64,000 nucleotides of DNA from Methylotenera versatilis 79 (GTDB taxonomy: Bacteria; Pseudomonadota; Gammaproteobacteria; Burkholderiales; Methylophilaceae): the NCBI RefSeq assembly GCF_000384375.1, contig NZ_ARVX01000001.1, forward strand, positions 1-64,000. Reading direction: 5' to 3'. This document shows positions 1-9,609 of the stretch, in pieces (positions within the stretch are counted from its first letter, which is position 1; every line of letters begins with the position of its first letter). The notes beneath the pieces were generated by a model that saw only the letters and a program-made list of their open reading frames with translations, made no database searches and was not told where the DNA came from. Position numbers and translations under genes: made by a program.

Positions 1-356
<356 letters not shown>

Positions 357-702
357 AATTCACAACTATTACTTTTTCCTCTTTCGAGGTGGTATTCGCT
401 TTTTGCTTTGCAACTCAATCATCTCCTAGAGAAATTCTAAGTATGTGTTGAGCTGTTTTTCTCAAATTCATTGTCAAGGTTTGTGTACTGCTTATCTATT
501 ACTAAATAAGCCTTATTACATACTTGTCATAAATTTAAGTGTAAGCATTTGTTATCTTGAGTATTTACTTAAACCAAACAACAAAACATTCAAGGCCGAA
601 ACCAAGCATTCATTGCGTCCAAGTAAATGTGTCTTAACCACAAACACCCACACTTATCAGTCGTTCAAATTGTTAAAGAGCTAATTCCTACAAGAGAAAT
701 AT
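357..702 (-). other. rRNA leader region between tRNA-fMet and 16S
   Basis: This 346-nt stretch holds no protein gene that I can support. It is AT-rich and is best read as transcribed leader of the rRNA operon, because the boxA antitermination element sits at its far end (666-681). The bases close to the 16S start should form one arm of the RNase III processing stem, but the partner arm lies beyond the window, so this cannot be checked here. I see no second consensus promoter in it. Confidence 0.7.
666..681 (-). promoter_or_regulatory. rRNA antitermination boxA
   Basis: The minus strand reads GCTCTTTAACAATTTG, nearly identical to the boxA element (TGCTCTTTAACA) in E. coli rRNA leaders, where the NusB-S10 complex binds nascent RNA to prevent premature Rho termination. 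It lies about 310 nt before the 16S start and only 21 nt after the end of tRNA-fMet, so the promoter that feeds it must be upstream of, or within, the tRNA gene. Confidence 0.88.
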
Positions 703-779
703 TGGTTGCGGGAACAGGATTTGAACCTGTGACCTTCGGGTTATGAGCCCGACGAGCTGCCAGACTGCTCCATCCCGCG
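703..779 (-). tRNA. initiator tRNA-fMet (CAT anticodon)
   Basis: The 77-nt minus-strand sequence folds as a tRNA with a CAT anticodon in the loop CTCATAA. Initiator hallmarks are visible: three consecutive G:C pairs at the base of the anticodon stem (GGG/CCC), and a C1 that cannot pair with A72 at the top of the acceptor stem (CGCGGGA against TCCCGCA). The 3' CCA is encoded. It lies between a consensus promoter and the rRNA boxA, so it is probably cut out of the rRNA precursor transcript. Confidence 0.96.
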
Positions 780-812
780 TCCGATTCGACGTACATGCCG
801 CCGAGAAATGAG

Positions 813-841
813 ACTATAGCAAGAGGAGGTATTTGTGTCAA
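813..841 (-). promoter_or_regulatory. consensus sigma70 promoter for tRNA-fMet and rRNA operon
   Basis: On the minus strand TTGACA (836-841) is separated by exactly 17 nt from TATAGT (813-818), close to a perfect sigma70 promoter. The bases upstream of the -35 are very A/T-rich, as in an UP element. The predicted transcript start is some 25-30 nt before tRNA-fMet. No equally good promoter lies between the tRNA and 16S. Confidence 0.85.
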
Positions 842-956
842 ACAGTATTGAGCATTTTATTTAAGATTTGCTCGTTTAGATAAACGCTAGAACAGCTTAA
901 ATCGCGTGAAAATCTATATAGAATAAAGGCTTACTTGCTGATTAAATCGGGTTAAT

Positions 957-1640
957 TTAATTACCAATCGCACCAAATACTTTCTTAATCAAACCACTTG
1001 CTTGTCCAACAGGGTCTTTACGGATGGCGGCCTCTTCTTGCGCCATCATTAAATACACACCATCCAGTGTTTTTTGGGTGACATATTGCTCTAAGTTTGC
1101 ATCCTCTTTTTTAACCAGTCCATATTTACCGCCCATTTCAGCAAACTTATTATATTGCTGCGCTAATTGGACATTTTCAGTGGCTTTTTTGACGATAGGT
1201 AAAAACTTTTCTCCCATCGGCAACGAGGTCGTTCTTTTAAAGTACTGCGTGGCTGAATCTTCTGGGCCAGTTAAAATCGACTTTGCATCAGCCAGAGACA
1301 TTTTCTTTACAGAATCAACAAGCAGTGCTTTAGCTTCTGGCACAGCGGCTTCAGCAGCACGATTCATTTTAAGTACCAATTCATCGGCTTGTTTACCCAT
1401 GCCAAACATACGCATAGCTTTTTCGGCTTTTCTCATAGATTCTGGTAACGGTATCTTGACTTGCTTGTTACCAAAAAAACCATCTGCGGCACCAAGTTTA
1501 CTGACTGCTTTGTCTGCGCCTTGCATAAGCGCTGCTTTCAAACCGCTACTGGCTTCATCATTACTTAAATCACTTACAGCCAAAGCGTTTGCCTGTGAAA
1601 CAAACAAGGTTAATAAGGTTGTTAAGAGAATTTTTTTCAT
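957..1640 (-). CDS. DUF4197 family exported protein
   Basis: This 227-residue protein matches in my recognition the DUF4197 family of proteobacterial exported proteins of unknown function. Residues 1-21 form a signal peptide with a KK start, a hydrophobic core and an A-x-A-like cleavage site after NALA. The rest is helix-rich, with the family's block around FFGNKQVKIPLPESM (residues 55-70) and the MSLADAKSILTGPEDSATQYF stretch near 115-135, of which the latter is the most typical. It stands alone between the rRNA leader and glgP with 149 nt to glgP. Periplasmic location is inferred from the signal peptide; no function is proposed. Confidence 0.85.
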   Translation of the reverse strand: MKKILLTTLLTLFVSQANALAVSDLSNDEASSGLKAALMQGADKAVSKLGAADGFFGNKQVKIPLPESMRKAEKAMRMFGMGKQADELVLKMNRAAEAAVPEAKALLVDSVKKMSLADAKSILTGPEDSATQYFKRTTSLPMGEKFLPIVKKATENVQLAQQYNKFAEMGGKYGLVKKEDANLEQYVTQKTLDGVYLMMAQEEAAIRKDPVGQASGLIKKVFGAIGN

Positions 1641-1789
1641 GACTTTCCTTAGCGTTAAGATTGGTGACTAAATCATACAACGGAATAGTTGAATTAGGGT
1701 TTACTTTATATTCACTTTACCGTTGCATCATTCTCTTAATAGTTAACAACAAAAATCACTATGAATTAATAACCAAACTTAATCTTAAC

Positions 1790-4273
1790 TTATTTTTGCT
1801 TGAGTGATTTAACTTGCCATATTTTGTCCGCATATTCACAAATCGTTCTATCGCTAGAAAATTTGGCCATGCGCGCCACGTTTAAGATAGCACGACGCGA
1901 CCACTCTTCTTGATCTTGATAAACGCTGGACACTTCATCTTGGCAAGCGATATAACTCGCGTAATCGGCGAGCAATAGATAATTGTCATTATTTAACAAA
2001 CTATCCACAATTGCTTGATAGCGACTTGGCTCTTCCAGCGAAAAGAAGCCGCTACCAATCATATCTAACACTTCTCTTAACGCTGGGTTTTGATAGTAAT
2101 AATCGCGTGGGTTATAGCCTTTCGCCTTAGTTTCTGCCACTTGCGGCGTGGTTAAACCAAAGATGAAAATATTCTCGTCACCGACTTCTTCTTTAATTTC
2201 CACATTGGCGCCGTCCAACGTACCAATAGTTAACGCGCCATTTAACGCCATTTTCATATTACCAGTACCACTTGCCTCGGTACCTGCTGTGGAAATTTGC
2301 TCAGATAAATCGCTGCCCGGAAATAGAATTTCAGCGGCAGAGACTTCATAGTTGGGATAGAACACGACTTTGAGCTTGTCACCGACAACTGGGTCGTCAT
2401 TCACGATAGCCGCGACATCATTAATCAATCGAATAATCAGTTTCGCCATCCAATAACCTGGAGCCGCTTTACCGCCGAATATGACGGTGCGTGGCGTGAT
2501 ATCTTTTTCACCATGTCGAATACGGTTATAAAGCGTAATCACATGCAACACATTCAGTAGCTGGCGCTTATATTCGTGAATGCGCTTAATTTGCACATCA
2601 AACAATGAATCAGGATTCAACTTAACACCTGTCACCGCCTCAATTTTATGCGCCAGGCGTAACTTCCTATCCTGTTTTACTGCACGAAATGCTTTACGGA
2701 AGTCTTTATCATCGGCTAAAGGCGTTAACTTAACCAGTTGCGTCAAATCTTTTTGAAAGCCATCGCCAATGGCTTTAGTAATTAAGCTAGTCAGTTGCGG
2801 ATTAGCTTGATTCAACCAGCGACGCGGCGTAATCCCATTCGTCACATTGGTAAGTTTGTTCGGGTAGATTTTATTGAAATCAGCAAACAGTGTGGTTTTT
2901 AATAATTCGCTATGCAAAGCTGCCACGCCGTTCACTGTATGACTGCCAACTACCGCCAAATGTGCCATGCGTACGCGGCGGCCATGCGTTTCATCAATAA
3001 TCGAAACACGTCTGATGAGGTCTGTATCGCCAGGAAAATGATGATTCACCATGGTGATAAACTGCTTATTGATTTCGTAGATAATTTCCAGATGACGCGG
3101 CAGCAAACTACCGAACAAGTCCACAGACCAAGTTTCAAGCGCTTCTGGCATTAAAGTATGATTAGTGTAAGCAAATATCTTAACAACTAAATCCCAAGCA
3201 AAATTCCATGCCAAGCCATGAATATCAACCAGTTGATGCATCATTTCCGCCACACCAATCGCTGGATGGGTGTCGTTAAGCTGGATGGCGACTTTGTTTG
3301 GCAGATCAGCCCAGTCTTTCTCCGTTTTCACCTCACGCGTGGTGGTAAATCGACGCAGAATATCTTGAATAGAAGCTGATACGAAGAAATATTGTTGCTT
3401 TAATCGCAACTCACGCCCGGATGCAGATGAATCGTTAGGATATAAGACTTTTGAAATCGTCTCCGAATCAGTGCGCTCTTCTACCGATTGCTCATAATTG
3501 CCATCGTTAAATTGGTGCAAATCGAAGTCTTTCGTCGCTTTCGCGCTCCAAAGCCTTAGATTATTGACGGTATCAGTTCCGTAGCCTGGCACGGGAATAT
3601 CATAGGCCATCGCAACAACATGTTGTGCCTTGCACCAATGATGCCTCACGCCATGCTCATCGTTCACTGGCACTACGTGCCCATAAAACTTAATATCGTA
3701 TGTAGCCTCTGGACGTTGAAATTCCCACACATTGCCGTAACGTAGCCAATTATCTGGGTTTTCCATTTGTTGGCCGTGCTCAATAGATTGTTTGAACATA
3801 CCGTATTCATAGCGAATACCGTAGCCAGTCGCAGGTATATCCATGGTGGCCATTGAATCTAAAAAGCAAGCAGCTAAACGACCTAAACCACCATTTCCCA
3901 AAGCCGCATCATTTTCCATTTCTGCGGCGGCCTCCATGCTGCGACCTAATGCACCTAAACTGTCGCTTAACTCATCTTTAATGCCCAAATTAAGTGCAGC
4001 GTTTGTCAGCATGCGACCAATTAAAAACTCTAATGAGAGGTAATAAACACGTTTAGGGTCATGATCATAATAGGATGCAGACGTTCTAACCCAACGCTCA
4101 ACCACATGATCGCGCACGGTGTAAGCAGCGGTGTGATACCAATCTCTGGCCGTCGCAACCTTGTCTGTCTTAAAGCATGAGAAGATTAAGTGGTTTTGTA
4201 ACGCCTGTTTAATAGGCGTTAATTTGGGCAAAACGGTGGTTTCTTTTTTTGCAGGTTTAGTCGTGTTTTTCAT
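1790..4273 (-). CDS. glgP: glycogen/starch/alpha-glucan phosphorylase
   Basis: This enzyme releases glucose-1-phosphate from the non-reducing ends of glycogen using inorganic phosphate and PLP. The 827-residue length fits the GT35 family. The PLP lysine site EASGTGNMKMALNGAL near residues 660-680 is intact, as are the N-terminal signatures GNGGLGRLAACFLDS and GYGIRYEYGMF. It stands without glgA, glgB or glgC neighbours, between a DUF4197 gene and htpG, and a terminator-like hairpin at 4398-4428 separates it from htpG, so it is probably its own transcription unit. Confidence 0.96.
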   Translation of the reverse strand: MKNTTKPAKKETTVLPKLTPIKQALQNHLIFSCFKTDKVATARDWYHTAAYTVRDHVVERWVRTSASYYDHDPKRVYYLSLEFLIGRMLTNAALNLGIKDELSDSLGALGRSMEAAAEMENDAALGNGGLGRLAACFLDSMATMDIPATGYGIRYEYGMFKQSIEHGQQMENPDNWLRYGNVWEFQRPEATYDIKFYGHVVPVNDEHGVRHHWCKAQHVVAMAYDIPVPGYGTDTVNNLRLWSAKATKDFDLHQFNDGNYEQSVEERTDSETISKVLYPNDSSASGRELRLKQQYFFVSASIQDILRRFTTTREVKTEKDWADLPNKVAIQLNDTHPAIGVAEMMHQLVDIHGLAWNFAWDLVVKIFAYTNHTLMPEALETWSVDLFGSLLPRHLEIIYEINKQFITMVNHHFPGDTDLIRRVSIIDETHGRRVRMAHLAVVGSHTVNGVAALHSELLKTTLFADFNKIYPNKLTNVTNGITPRRWLNQANPQLTSLITKAIGDGFQKDLTQLVKLTPLADDKDFRKAFRAVKQDRKLRLAHKIEAVTGVKLNPDSLFDVQIKRIHEYKRQLLNVLHVITLYNRIRHGEKDITPRTVIFGGKAAPGYWMAKLIIRLINDVAAIVNDDPVVGDKLKVVFYPNYEVSAAEILFPGSDLSEQISTAGTEASGTGNMKMALNGALTIGTLDGANVEIKEEVGDENIFIFGLTTPQVAETKAKGYNPRDYYYQNPALREVLDMIGSGFFSLEEPSRYQAIVDSLLNNDNYLLLADYASYIACQDEVSSVYQDQEEWSRRAILNVARMAKFSSDRTICEYADKIWQVKSLKQK

Positions 4274-4397
4274 TTAAATATGGCTTTCTGAAGAATACTG
4301 AACGGTTACCGATGAATGTATTTTAGCAAATACCAAGCCAATGTTTTATGACAATCTGTTTTGGGACAAGTTTGAATATTTAATTTTATGTCCAAAT

Positions 4398-4428
4398 AAT
4401 AAAAAAGCCTGCTTTTAATAGCAGGCTT
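4398..4428 (-). terminator. Rho-independent terminator after htpG
   Basis: AAGCCTGC (4405-4412) and GCAGGCTT (4421-4428) form an 8-bp stem with an 8-nt loop. On the minus strand the stem is followed by TTTTTT, so it ends htpG transcription, 46 nt after the htpG stop codon. Confidence 0.85.
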
Positions 4429-4474
4429 AAATATTTTCAAACTACAACTAAATTAATGCAGAATAAATATTAGG

Positions 4475-6424
4475 TCACACTAATAAACTATTCATGCGTC
4501 GCACAAAACTTGCAGGGTCGTTCAATTGACCACCTTCTGCCAGCAAAGCCTGATCAAAAACCAAATGCGCTAAATCTTTAAACTTAGCTTCATCGGCTTC
4601 AGCCTCTAAACGTTTCACCAATTTATGCGCAGGGTTAACCTCTAAAACGGGCTTACTATCTGGCGCATTTTGTCCTGCGGCTTTTAAAATACGCGCAAGA
4701 TTAGCTGAAACATCATGCTCGCCCGCCACCAAACAAGCTGGTGAATCAGTTAAGCGATGCGTCACACGCACTTCTTTCACTGCATCGCCCAATGAAGTTT
4801 TAATGCGCTCAATCAAACTTTTCGCATCTTCCTCAATTTTTGCTTTGGCTTCTTTTTCAGACTCATCTTCCAATTTACCCAAATCCAAATCACCTTTAGC
4901 GATTGACTGCAGTTTCTTGCCTTCAAACTCGGTTAAGCTGCCCAATAACCACTCATCCACTTTGTCACTCATCAGTAACACTTCAATACCTTTTTTGCGG
5001 AAGATTTCCAAATGTGGGCTGTGTTGCGCTGCAGCAAAAGTATCCGCCGTAATATAGTAAATCGCTTCTTGCTCAGGCTTCATGCGCCCAATATAGTCAG
5101 CAAATGAGACGTTTTGCACATCGGTATCTGCTTGCGTACTAGCAAATCTCAATAAACCAGCGATTCTATCTTTGTTGGCAAAATCTTCGCCTGGACCTTC
5201 TTTTAATACGCGACCAAATTCTGTCCAAAATTTAGCGTAATCCTCTGGTTTATCTTTTGCTAGCTCTTCTAGTAAACCCAGTACCTTTTTAACCGAACCA
5301 TTTTTAATCGCATCGACATCGCGGCTATCTTGCAGAATTTCGCGCGATACGTTCAAAGGCAAATCAGCAGAATCAATCACGCCGCGCACGAATCTTAAGT
5401 ACTGTGGCATTAGCTTTTCCGCGTCTTCCATAATAAATACGCGTTTCACATACAATTTAATGCCTTGACGACGTTCACGGTCATACAAGTCAAATGGCGC
5501 TTTGCTCGGAATATATAACAATGAAATATATTCCTGTTTGCCTTCTACACGGCTGTGCGTATAGCCAAGCGGCGCTTCATAATCATGCGAAACATGTTTA
5601 TAAAACTCGTTATATTCGTCTGTTGTAATATCATTTTTGCTGCGCGCCCAAAGTGCAGAAGCTTTATTGATGGTTTCCAACTCATCAGTCGTCACCATTT
5701 CGCCTGGCAGTTTCGTACCATCCGCGCCGTCTGCGCCCTCTTTCCATTCCGATTTAAGCATCACGATCGGCAAAGTAATATGGTCAGAATATTTGCGGAT
5801 AATCGATTTTAATTGCCAATCGTTTAAAAATTCGTCTTCATCTTTACGCAAATGCAAAGTGATTTCTGTACCGCGCGATGCTTTTTCTACTGCATCCAGC
5901 GTGTAATCGCCTTCACCAGAACTTGTCCATTTAACCGCTTCAGTACTGCCAGCGCGGCGAGTAGTTAACGTCACTTTATCTGCAATAATAAACGCAGAAT
6001 AAAAACCAACGCCGAATTGACCGATTAGATTGGCATCTTTAGCTTGGTCGCCAGTTAACGCATTAAAGAATTCTTTTGTGCCAGATTTCGCAATCGTACC
6101 AATATTGGCGATGACTTCATCGCGACTCATCCCGATACCGTTATCTGAAATTGTTAGCGTGCGTTTGGCTTTATCAAAGCCAATCTGAATTTTCAACTCG
6201 CTATCATTTTCATACAGCGCACCATTCGCCAGCGCTTCAAATCGCAACTTATCTGCCGCATCTGATGCATTAGAGATCAACTCGCGCAGCACAATCTCTT
6301 TGTTGCTGTACAGCGAATGAATCATCAATTGCAATAATTGTTTTACTTCGGCCTGAAAGGCTAATTTTTCTGATGCTGGTTTTTCCGAAACGTCATTCTC
6401 TGGAACTGAGTTCTTTGAAGCCAT
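4475..6424 (-). CDS. htpG: molecular chaperone HtpG (Hsp90)
   Basis: A bacterial Hsp90, an ATP-driven dimeric cytosolic chaperone. The 649 residues are the usual length. The N-terminal GHKL ATPase motifs are all visible: [27 protein letters not shown] and [12 protein letters not shown]. The middle domain carries the catalytic arginine block [13 protein letters not shown]. It has a 19-residue N-terminal tail ([15 protein letters not shown]) rich in E, S and K before the first conserved block, slightly longer than in E. coli. The ATG has a good GGAGATAAG ribosome binding site. Confidence 0.97.
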   Translation of the reverse strand: MASKNSVPENDVSEKPASEKLAFQAEVKQLLQLMIHSLYSNKEIVLRELISNASDAADKLRFEALANGALYENDSELKIQIGFDKAKRTLTISDNGIGMSRDEVIANIGTIAKSGTKEFFNALTGDQAKDANLIGQFGVGFYSAFIIADKVTLTTRRAGSTEAVKWTSSGEGDYTLDAVEKASRGTEITLHLRKDEDEFLNDWQLKSIIRKYSDHITLPIVMLKSEWKEGADGADGTKLPGEMVTTDELETINKASALWARSKNDITTDEYNEFYKHVSHDYEAPLGYTHSRVEGKQEYISLLYIPSKAPFDLYDRERRQGIKLYVKRVFIMEDAEKLMPQYLRFVRGVIDSADLPLNVSREILQDSRDVDAIKNGSVKKVLGLLEELAKDKPEDYAKFWTEFGRVLKEGPGEDFANKDRIAGLLRFASTQADTDVQNVSFADYIGRMKPEQEAIYYITADTFAAAQHSPHLEIFRKKGIEVLLMSDKVDEWLLGSLTEFEGKKLQSIAKGDLDLGKLEDESEKEAKAKIEEDAKSLIERIKTSLGDAVKEVRVTHRLTDSPACLVAGEHDVSANLARILKAAGQNAPDSKPVLEVNPAHKLVKRLEAEADEAKFKDLAHLVFDQALLAEGGQLNDPASFVRRMNSLLV

Positions 6425-6662
6425 CTTATCTCCTTAAATTTTTAGTTTTAAATGGGTTGCTTAAATTTAAGCTTTATTTTAATTACAGTTACTTTGATTA
6501 ATCGATAATTACATATTGGGCTACAGCCAGTTATTTCAAGCACAAACATTTAAATTCAAACGTTATTGATGATTGTTATTTTTAATGATTATTTTGGGTT
6601 AATTCGGCTTTAATTAGCTATTTTGTCATCTTATTAACCAGCAAATATGCTATAAAAGCATT

Positions 6663-8210
6663 ATGAAAAATGATGTGAAAAACGATAATATTGTTTCTAA
6701 TGAAACGCTACTAGCGGCTGTAGATTTGGGTTCTAACAGTTTTAGACTGGAAGTTGGCCGTTATGAGAATGGTCAGATTCAACGTGTCGATTATTTAAAA
6801 GAAACCGTGCGCCAAGGTGGCGATTTAGATGAGGAACGCAATTTAAAGCCTGAAGCAATCGAGCGCGGACTGAAATGTCTGGCGCGTTTTGGCGAAACCT
6901 TAAAAGGTTTTCCTAAACATCATGTGCGCGCTGTTGCCACACAAACTTTGCGCGAAGCTAAAAATCGCGATGAGTTTTTAAAGCAAGCAAAAAAAGCCTT
7001 AGGCTTTGATGTAGAAGTGATTTCTGGTGTAGAAGAAGCGCGTTTGATTTATCAGGGCGTGAGCCGTTTATTGCCGCAATCCAATGAAAAACGCTTGGTG
7101 ATTGATATTGGTGGCCGCTCGACCGAGTTTATTTTGGGTCAGCATTTAGATGCAGAAACTACCGATTCACTACGCGTTGGGTCTGTCGCATGGTCACTCA
7201 AATATTTTGCCGATGGCCAATTAACCGAGAGAAATCTACAACGTGCAGAAATCGCTGCTGAATCATTTTTAGATGCAGTCGCACCGATTTATCAACGCAA
7301 TAAATGGGATGTCGCTTATGGCGCATCTGGCACGGTGGGCGCAGTGGCAGAAGTGTTAGGTTACGCTGGATTCGATGATAGTAAAATCACGCGGGAAGGC
7401 TTGGCGTGGTTGCGCAGCCAACTGATTAAAGCAAAAACCGCAGATAGACTGGATTTGATTGGCTTAAAAGAAGACCGAAAAGCAGTGATTGGCGGCGGTT
7501 TAAGCATCTTAATCGGCATATTCGATTTATTGAAATTAGATGAATTAATTGTCGCAAAAGGCGCGCTGCGTCATGGTTTGTTATACGACATGATGAATGA
7601 AGAAATCGATGCGCCTGAAGATTTATGCGATGCGTCAATCATGCGCCTGACGAAACGTTTCGGCGTGAATATGCAACATGCAAAAAATGTGGCTAAAGTC
7701 GCACTCGGGTTTTTTGATGCCATATCGCCCACCTTGCAAAAAACTGAAAATGAATCCGGCAGAATACAACTCACCAAACCAAGGCAGATATTAGGTTGGG
7801 CGGCTTTAAGCCACGAAATTGGCGCAGCTATTTCGCATAGTGAATCACAAAAACATGGCGCGTATATTTTAGATAATACGGAGTTGATGGGATTCTCACA
7901 AAGTGAACTGCATCGTCTAAGCTTGCTGGTTTTAGGTCATTGCGGCAAGCTGAAGAAATTAGAAGCGGATTTTGATGACGAGCATTTTATTAGCAAATTA
8001 TTGGCGTTAAGATTGGCCGTCATTTTCTGCCACTCACGCAATATGCCTGTGCTTAAAAATATCAAGCTAGAACGCGCTGGCAATATCTTTATGTTGAGCC
8101 TGCCAAGCGCATGGCAACAAGCCTTTCCGCAAACGTGTTATTTATTGGAAGAAGAAATTTTGGCCTGGCAAAAAACCAACTGGAGCTTGGTGGTCTCTAC
8201 GCCAGATTAG
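6663..8210 (+). CDS. ppx: exopolyphosphatase (Ppx/GppA family)
   Basis: This enzyme removes terminal phosphates from long-chain polyphosphate; relatives also hydrolyse pppGpp. The ASKHA ATPase-fold motifs are in order: AVDLGSNSFRLEVGRY (about 19-34), VATQTLREAKNRDEFL (near 95-110) and VIDIGGRSTEFILG (near 145-160), then GASGTVGAVAEVLG. The C-terminal HD-like region (about 320-515) gives the full-length 515-residue Ppx form rather than the short form. It is divergent from htpG, and ppk and a SixA-type gene follow on the other strand after one gene, so polyphosphate is the likely main substrate. Confidence 0.94.
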   Translation: MKNDVKNDNIVSNETLLAAVDLGSNSFRLEVGRYENGQIQRVDYLKETVRQGGDLDEERNLKPEAIERGLKCLARFGETLKGFPKHHVRAVATQTLREAKNRDEFLKQAKKALGFDVEVISGVEEARLIYQGVSRLLPQSNEKRLVIDIGGRSTEFILGQHLDAETTDSLRVGSVAWSLKYFADGQLTERNLQRAEIAAESFLDAVAPIYQRNKWDVAYGASGTVGAVAEVLGYAGFDDSKITREGLAWLRSQLIKAKTADRLDLIGLKEDRKAVIGGGLSILIGIFDLLKLDELIVAKGALRHGLLYDMMNEEIDAPEDLCDASIMRLTKRFGVNMQHAKNVAKVALGFFDAISPTLQKTENESGRIQLTKPRQILGWAALSHEIGAAISHSESQKHGAYILDNTELMGFSQSELHRLSLLVLGHCGKLKKLEADFDDEHFISKLLALRLAVIFCHSRNMPVLKNIKLERAGNIFMLSLPSAWQQAFPQTCYLLEEEILAWQKTNWSLVVSTPD

Positions 8211-8218
8211 ACCAAGAC

Positions 8219-8255
8219 TTAATTAGTTAACCAATAAAACTGGTTAACTAATTAA
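8219..8255. repeat. 15-bp perfect inverted repeat downstream of ppx
   Basis: TTAATTAGTTAACCA (8219-8233) and TGGTTAACTAATTAA (8241-8255) are exact reverse complements around a 7-nt loop. It begins 9 nt after the ppx stop. The plus strand continues with AAAAAG, not a T-tract, so it is not a textbook terminator; it may still end or protect the ppx transcript. Confidence 0.7.
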
Positions 8256-8451
8256 AAAGACGCATTTTAAACAGTTGCTTAACTGCATGATTCGATGATG
8301 ATTTAACGTTATTAAAATTATTTGACATGCAAAATAAACGGTATAAACTGTTTACACTGTTTTTTAAAATATATTGAACCTTTGGATTTTGAAAATAATT
8401 TTAAAAAGCGCTACTTACAATATACAAATGCTTATTTAAAGGAGTTTATAC

Positions 8452-8973
8452 ATGTCTAAAATCTCACCGATTCAAGCCAAAGCACTTGGTTTAAAACCTA
8501 CAGCTGCAAAAGCCGCCGCGACAAGTCCAACGGCTAATCAAGCGACTAAACCAGTAACCACGGCGCCAAAAGTTACTGCTAAACCAACAGCAAAACCTGC
8601 AGTTGCTGCTAAAGCAAAAACTGCGGCAGCAAAACCCGCTGTAAAATCTGCTGCAAAGCCAACCGTTACGCTTAAAACAGCAGCAGTTAAAACGACAGTA
8701 GCTAAATCAAAAGACAACAAAAAATCAGATGATAAAAAACCAAAATCAGAAAAAGTAAAAATGGAACGCGATAGCTTTACCATGCCGAAAGATGAGTACG
8801 CGCAAATTGCTGTGCTGAAATCGCGCTTAACTGTATTAGGTCAACCTGCTAAGAAAAGTGAATTATTGCGCGCTGGTATCAAACTATTAGCAGCGATGTC
8901 TGACAATACACTTAAAACGACTTTGGCTAAAATTCCGGTGATTAAAACTGGTAGACCGAATAAAAAAGACTAA
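8452..8973 (+). CDS. Lys/Ala-rich histone H1-like protein with predicted RHH-like C-terminal domain
   Basis: This 173-residue protein has two parts. Residues 1 to about 103 are low-complexity, almost only A, K, T, P and V (repeated KPTAKPA- and KTAAAKPA-like units), like the tails of bacterial histone H1 homologues. Residues about 104-173 look ordered: a short strand (DSFTMP), a helix (KDEYAQIAVLKSRL) and a second helix (KKSELLRAGIKLLAAM), the pattern of a ribbon-helix-helix DNA-binding fold (inference). The start has an AAGGAG site. It lies inside the polyphosphate locus, between ppx and sixA-ppk. The H1-like AlgP of Pseudomonas aeruginosa acts in spacing polyphosphate granules, which suggests a similar role. 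It could also simply be a nucleoid protein. Confidence 0.8.
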   Translation: MSKISPIQAKALGLKPTAAKAAATSPTANQATKPVTTAPKVTAKPTAKPAVAAKAKTAAAKPAVKSAAKPTVTLKTAAVKTTVAKSKDNKKSDDKKPKSEKVKMERDSFTMPKDEYAQIAVLKSRLTVLGQPAKKSELLRAGIKLLAAMSDNTLKTTLAKIPVIKTGRPNKKD

Positions 8974-9030
8974 TAAATTTTATTTAACTAGTTAAAAGTA
9001 GTAGGTTAAAAAGATATTTAATCTAAATAA

Positions 9031-9609
9031 TCACAGCAAGCTCGGCGTTTGCAAAGTAAATAATTTATACCGCCGATTAGTCGTTAAGTGATTGTCATTA
9101 GAATGAAGGCGCAGCCACCATACTGCGCCTTTTTTTATGCTGGTATTATTTTCGCGATTAGCTCGTCCAGCGCTTGCTTCAGCTTGCTCAAATAAATAAG
9201 AAACCAACTGCCCCATCCATGGTTGATGCCCAACGATTAACACATTTTTAGGCGGATTTTTTTGATGTTGAAGTTGTATTAAAACAGCTAATACATCCGC
9301 CAAACTAGCGCTGGGTTTTAATGCATCATGTAATTGAATCTTATCATCCAATGCTTCTGCAGTTTGCAGCGCACGCACGGCTGGGCTGCAAATCATTCGC
9401 GTTTCATCCGGCAAATGTTGTTTTAGCCAACGCGCCATACGTTTGGCTTGCGACTGTCCTTTATGCGTTAATTGGCGCGCATCATCATTTTCGCCCAGCT
9501 CAAAATCTGCTGGTTCTGCCTCTGCGTGGCGCCAGACGATGATATTGTCAAACTTAATTTGCTCAAACTTAGTATGACTAACTTTAGTTAATGCTAATTT
9601 TTCGGTCAT
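9031..9609 (-). CDS. sixA: SixA-type histidine phosphatase
   Basis: A member of the histidine phosphatase superfamily in the SixA branch, which in E. coli removes phosphate from phosphohistidine on signalling proteins. The catalytic motif appears as WRHAEAEP near residues 26-33 (RHG is RHA, normal for SixA), followed by HKGQSQAKRMARWL and the second conserved histidine in VLIVGHQPWMG. At 192 residues it is longer than E. coli SixA (161), with an extra 20-residue N-terminus. It overlaps ppk by 4 nt (ATGA), so the two are translationally coupled; SixA-ppk pairing is also seen in other proteobacteria. Confidence 0.88.
   Translation of the reverse strand: MTEKLALTKVSHTKFEQIKFDNIIVWRHAEAEPADFELGENDDARQLTHKGQSQAKRMARWLKQHLPDETRMICSPAVRALQTAEALDDKIQLHDALKPSASLADVLAVLIQLQHQKNPPKNVLIVGHQPWMGQLVSYLFEQAEASAGRANRENNTSIKKGAVWWLRLHSNDNHLTTNRRYKLFTLQTPSLL
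9108..9136 (+). terminator. Rho-independent terminator inside the 3' end of sixA
   Basis: On the plus strand GGCGCAG (9108-9114) pairs with CTGCGCC (9123-9129) around an 8-nt loop, followed by seven T. It would end transcription of the histone-like gene, yet it lies within the coding sequence of the convergent sixA-like gene, about 25-35 codons before that gene's stop. Confidence 0.75.

Noticed and set aside
445-684. Open frame of 79 codons on the plus strand before tRNA-fMet
   Set aside because: It lies in the rRNA leader with boxA on the opposite strand and has no RBS; it is AT-rich chance reading.
1024-1671. Long plus-strand frame opposite the DUF4197 gene
   Set aside because: It mirrors the coding gene on the other strand; the minus-strand protein has a signal peptide and family motifs while this one has neither.
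8322-8347. TTGACA followed by TATAAA before the histone-like gene
   Set aside because: The spacing is only 14 nt, too short for sigma70, and at 17 nt there is no -10. I leave the promoter unassigned.
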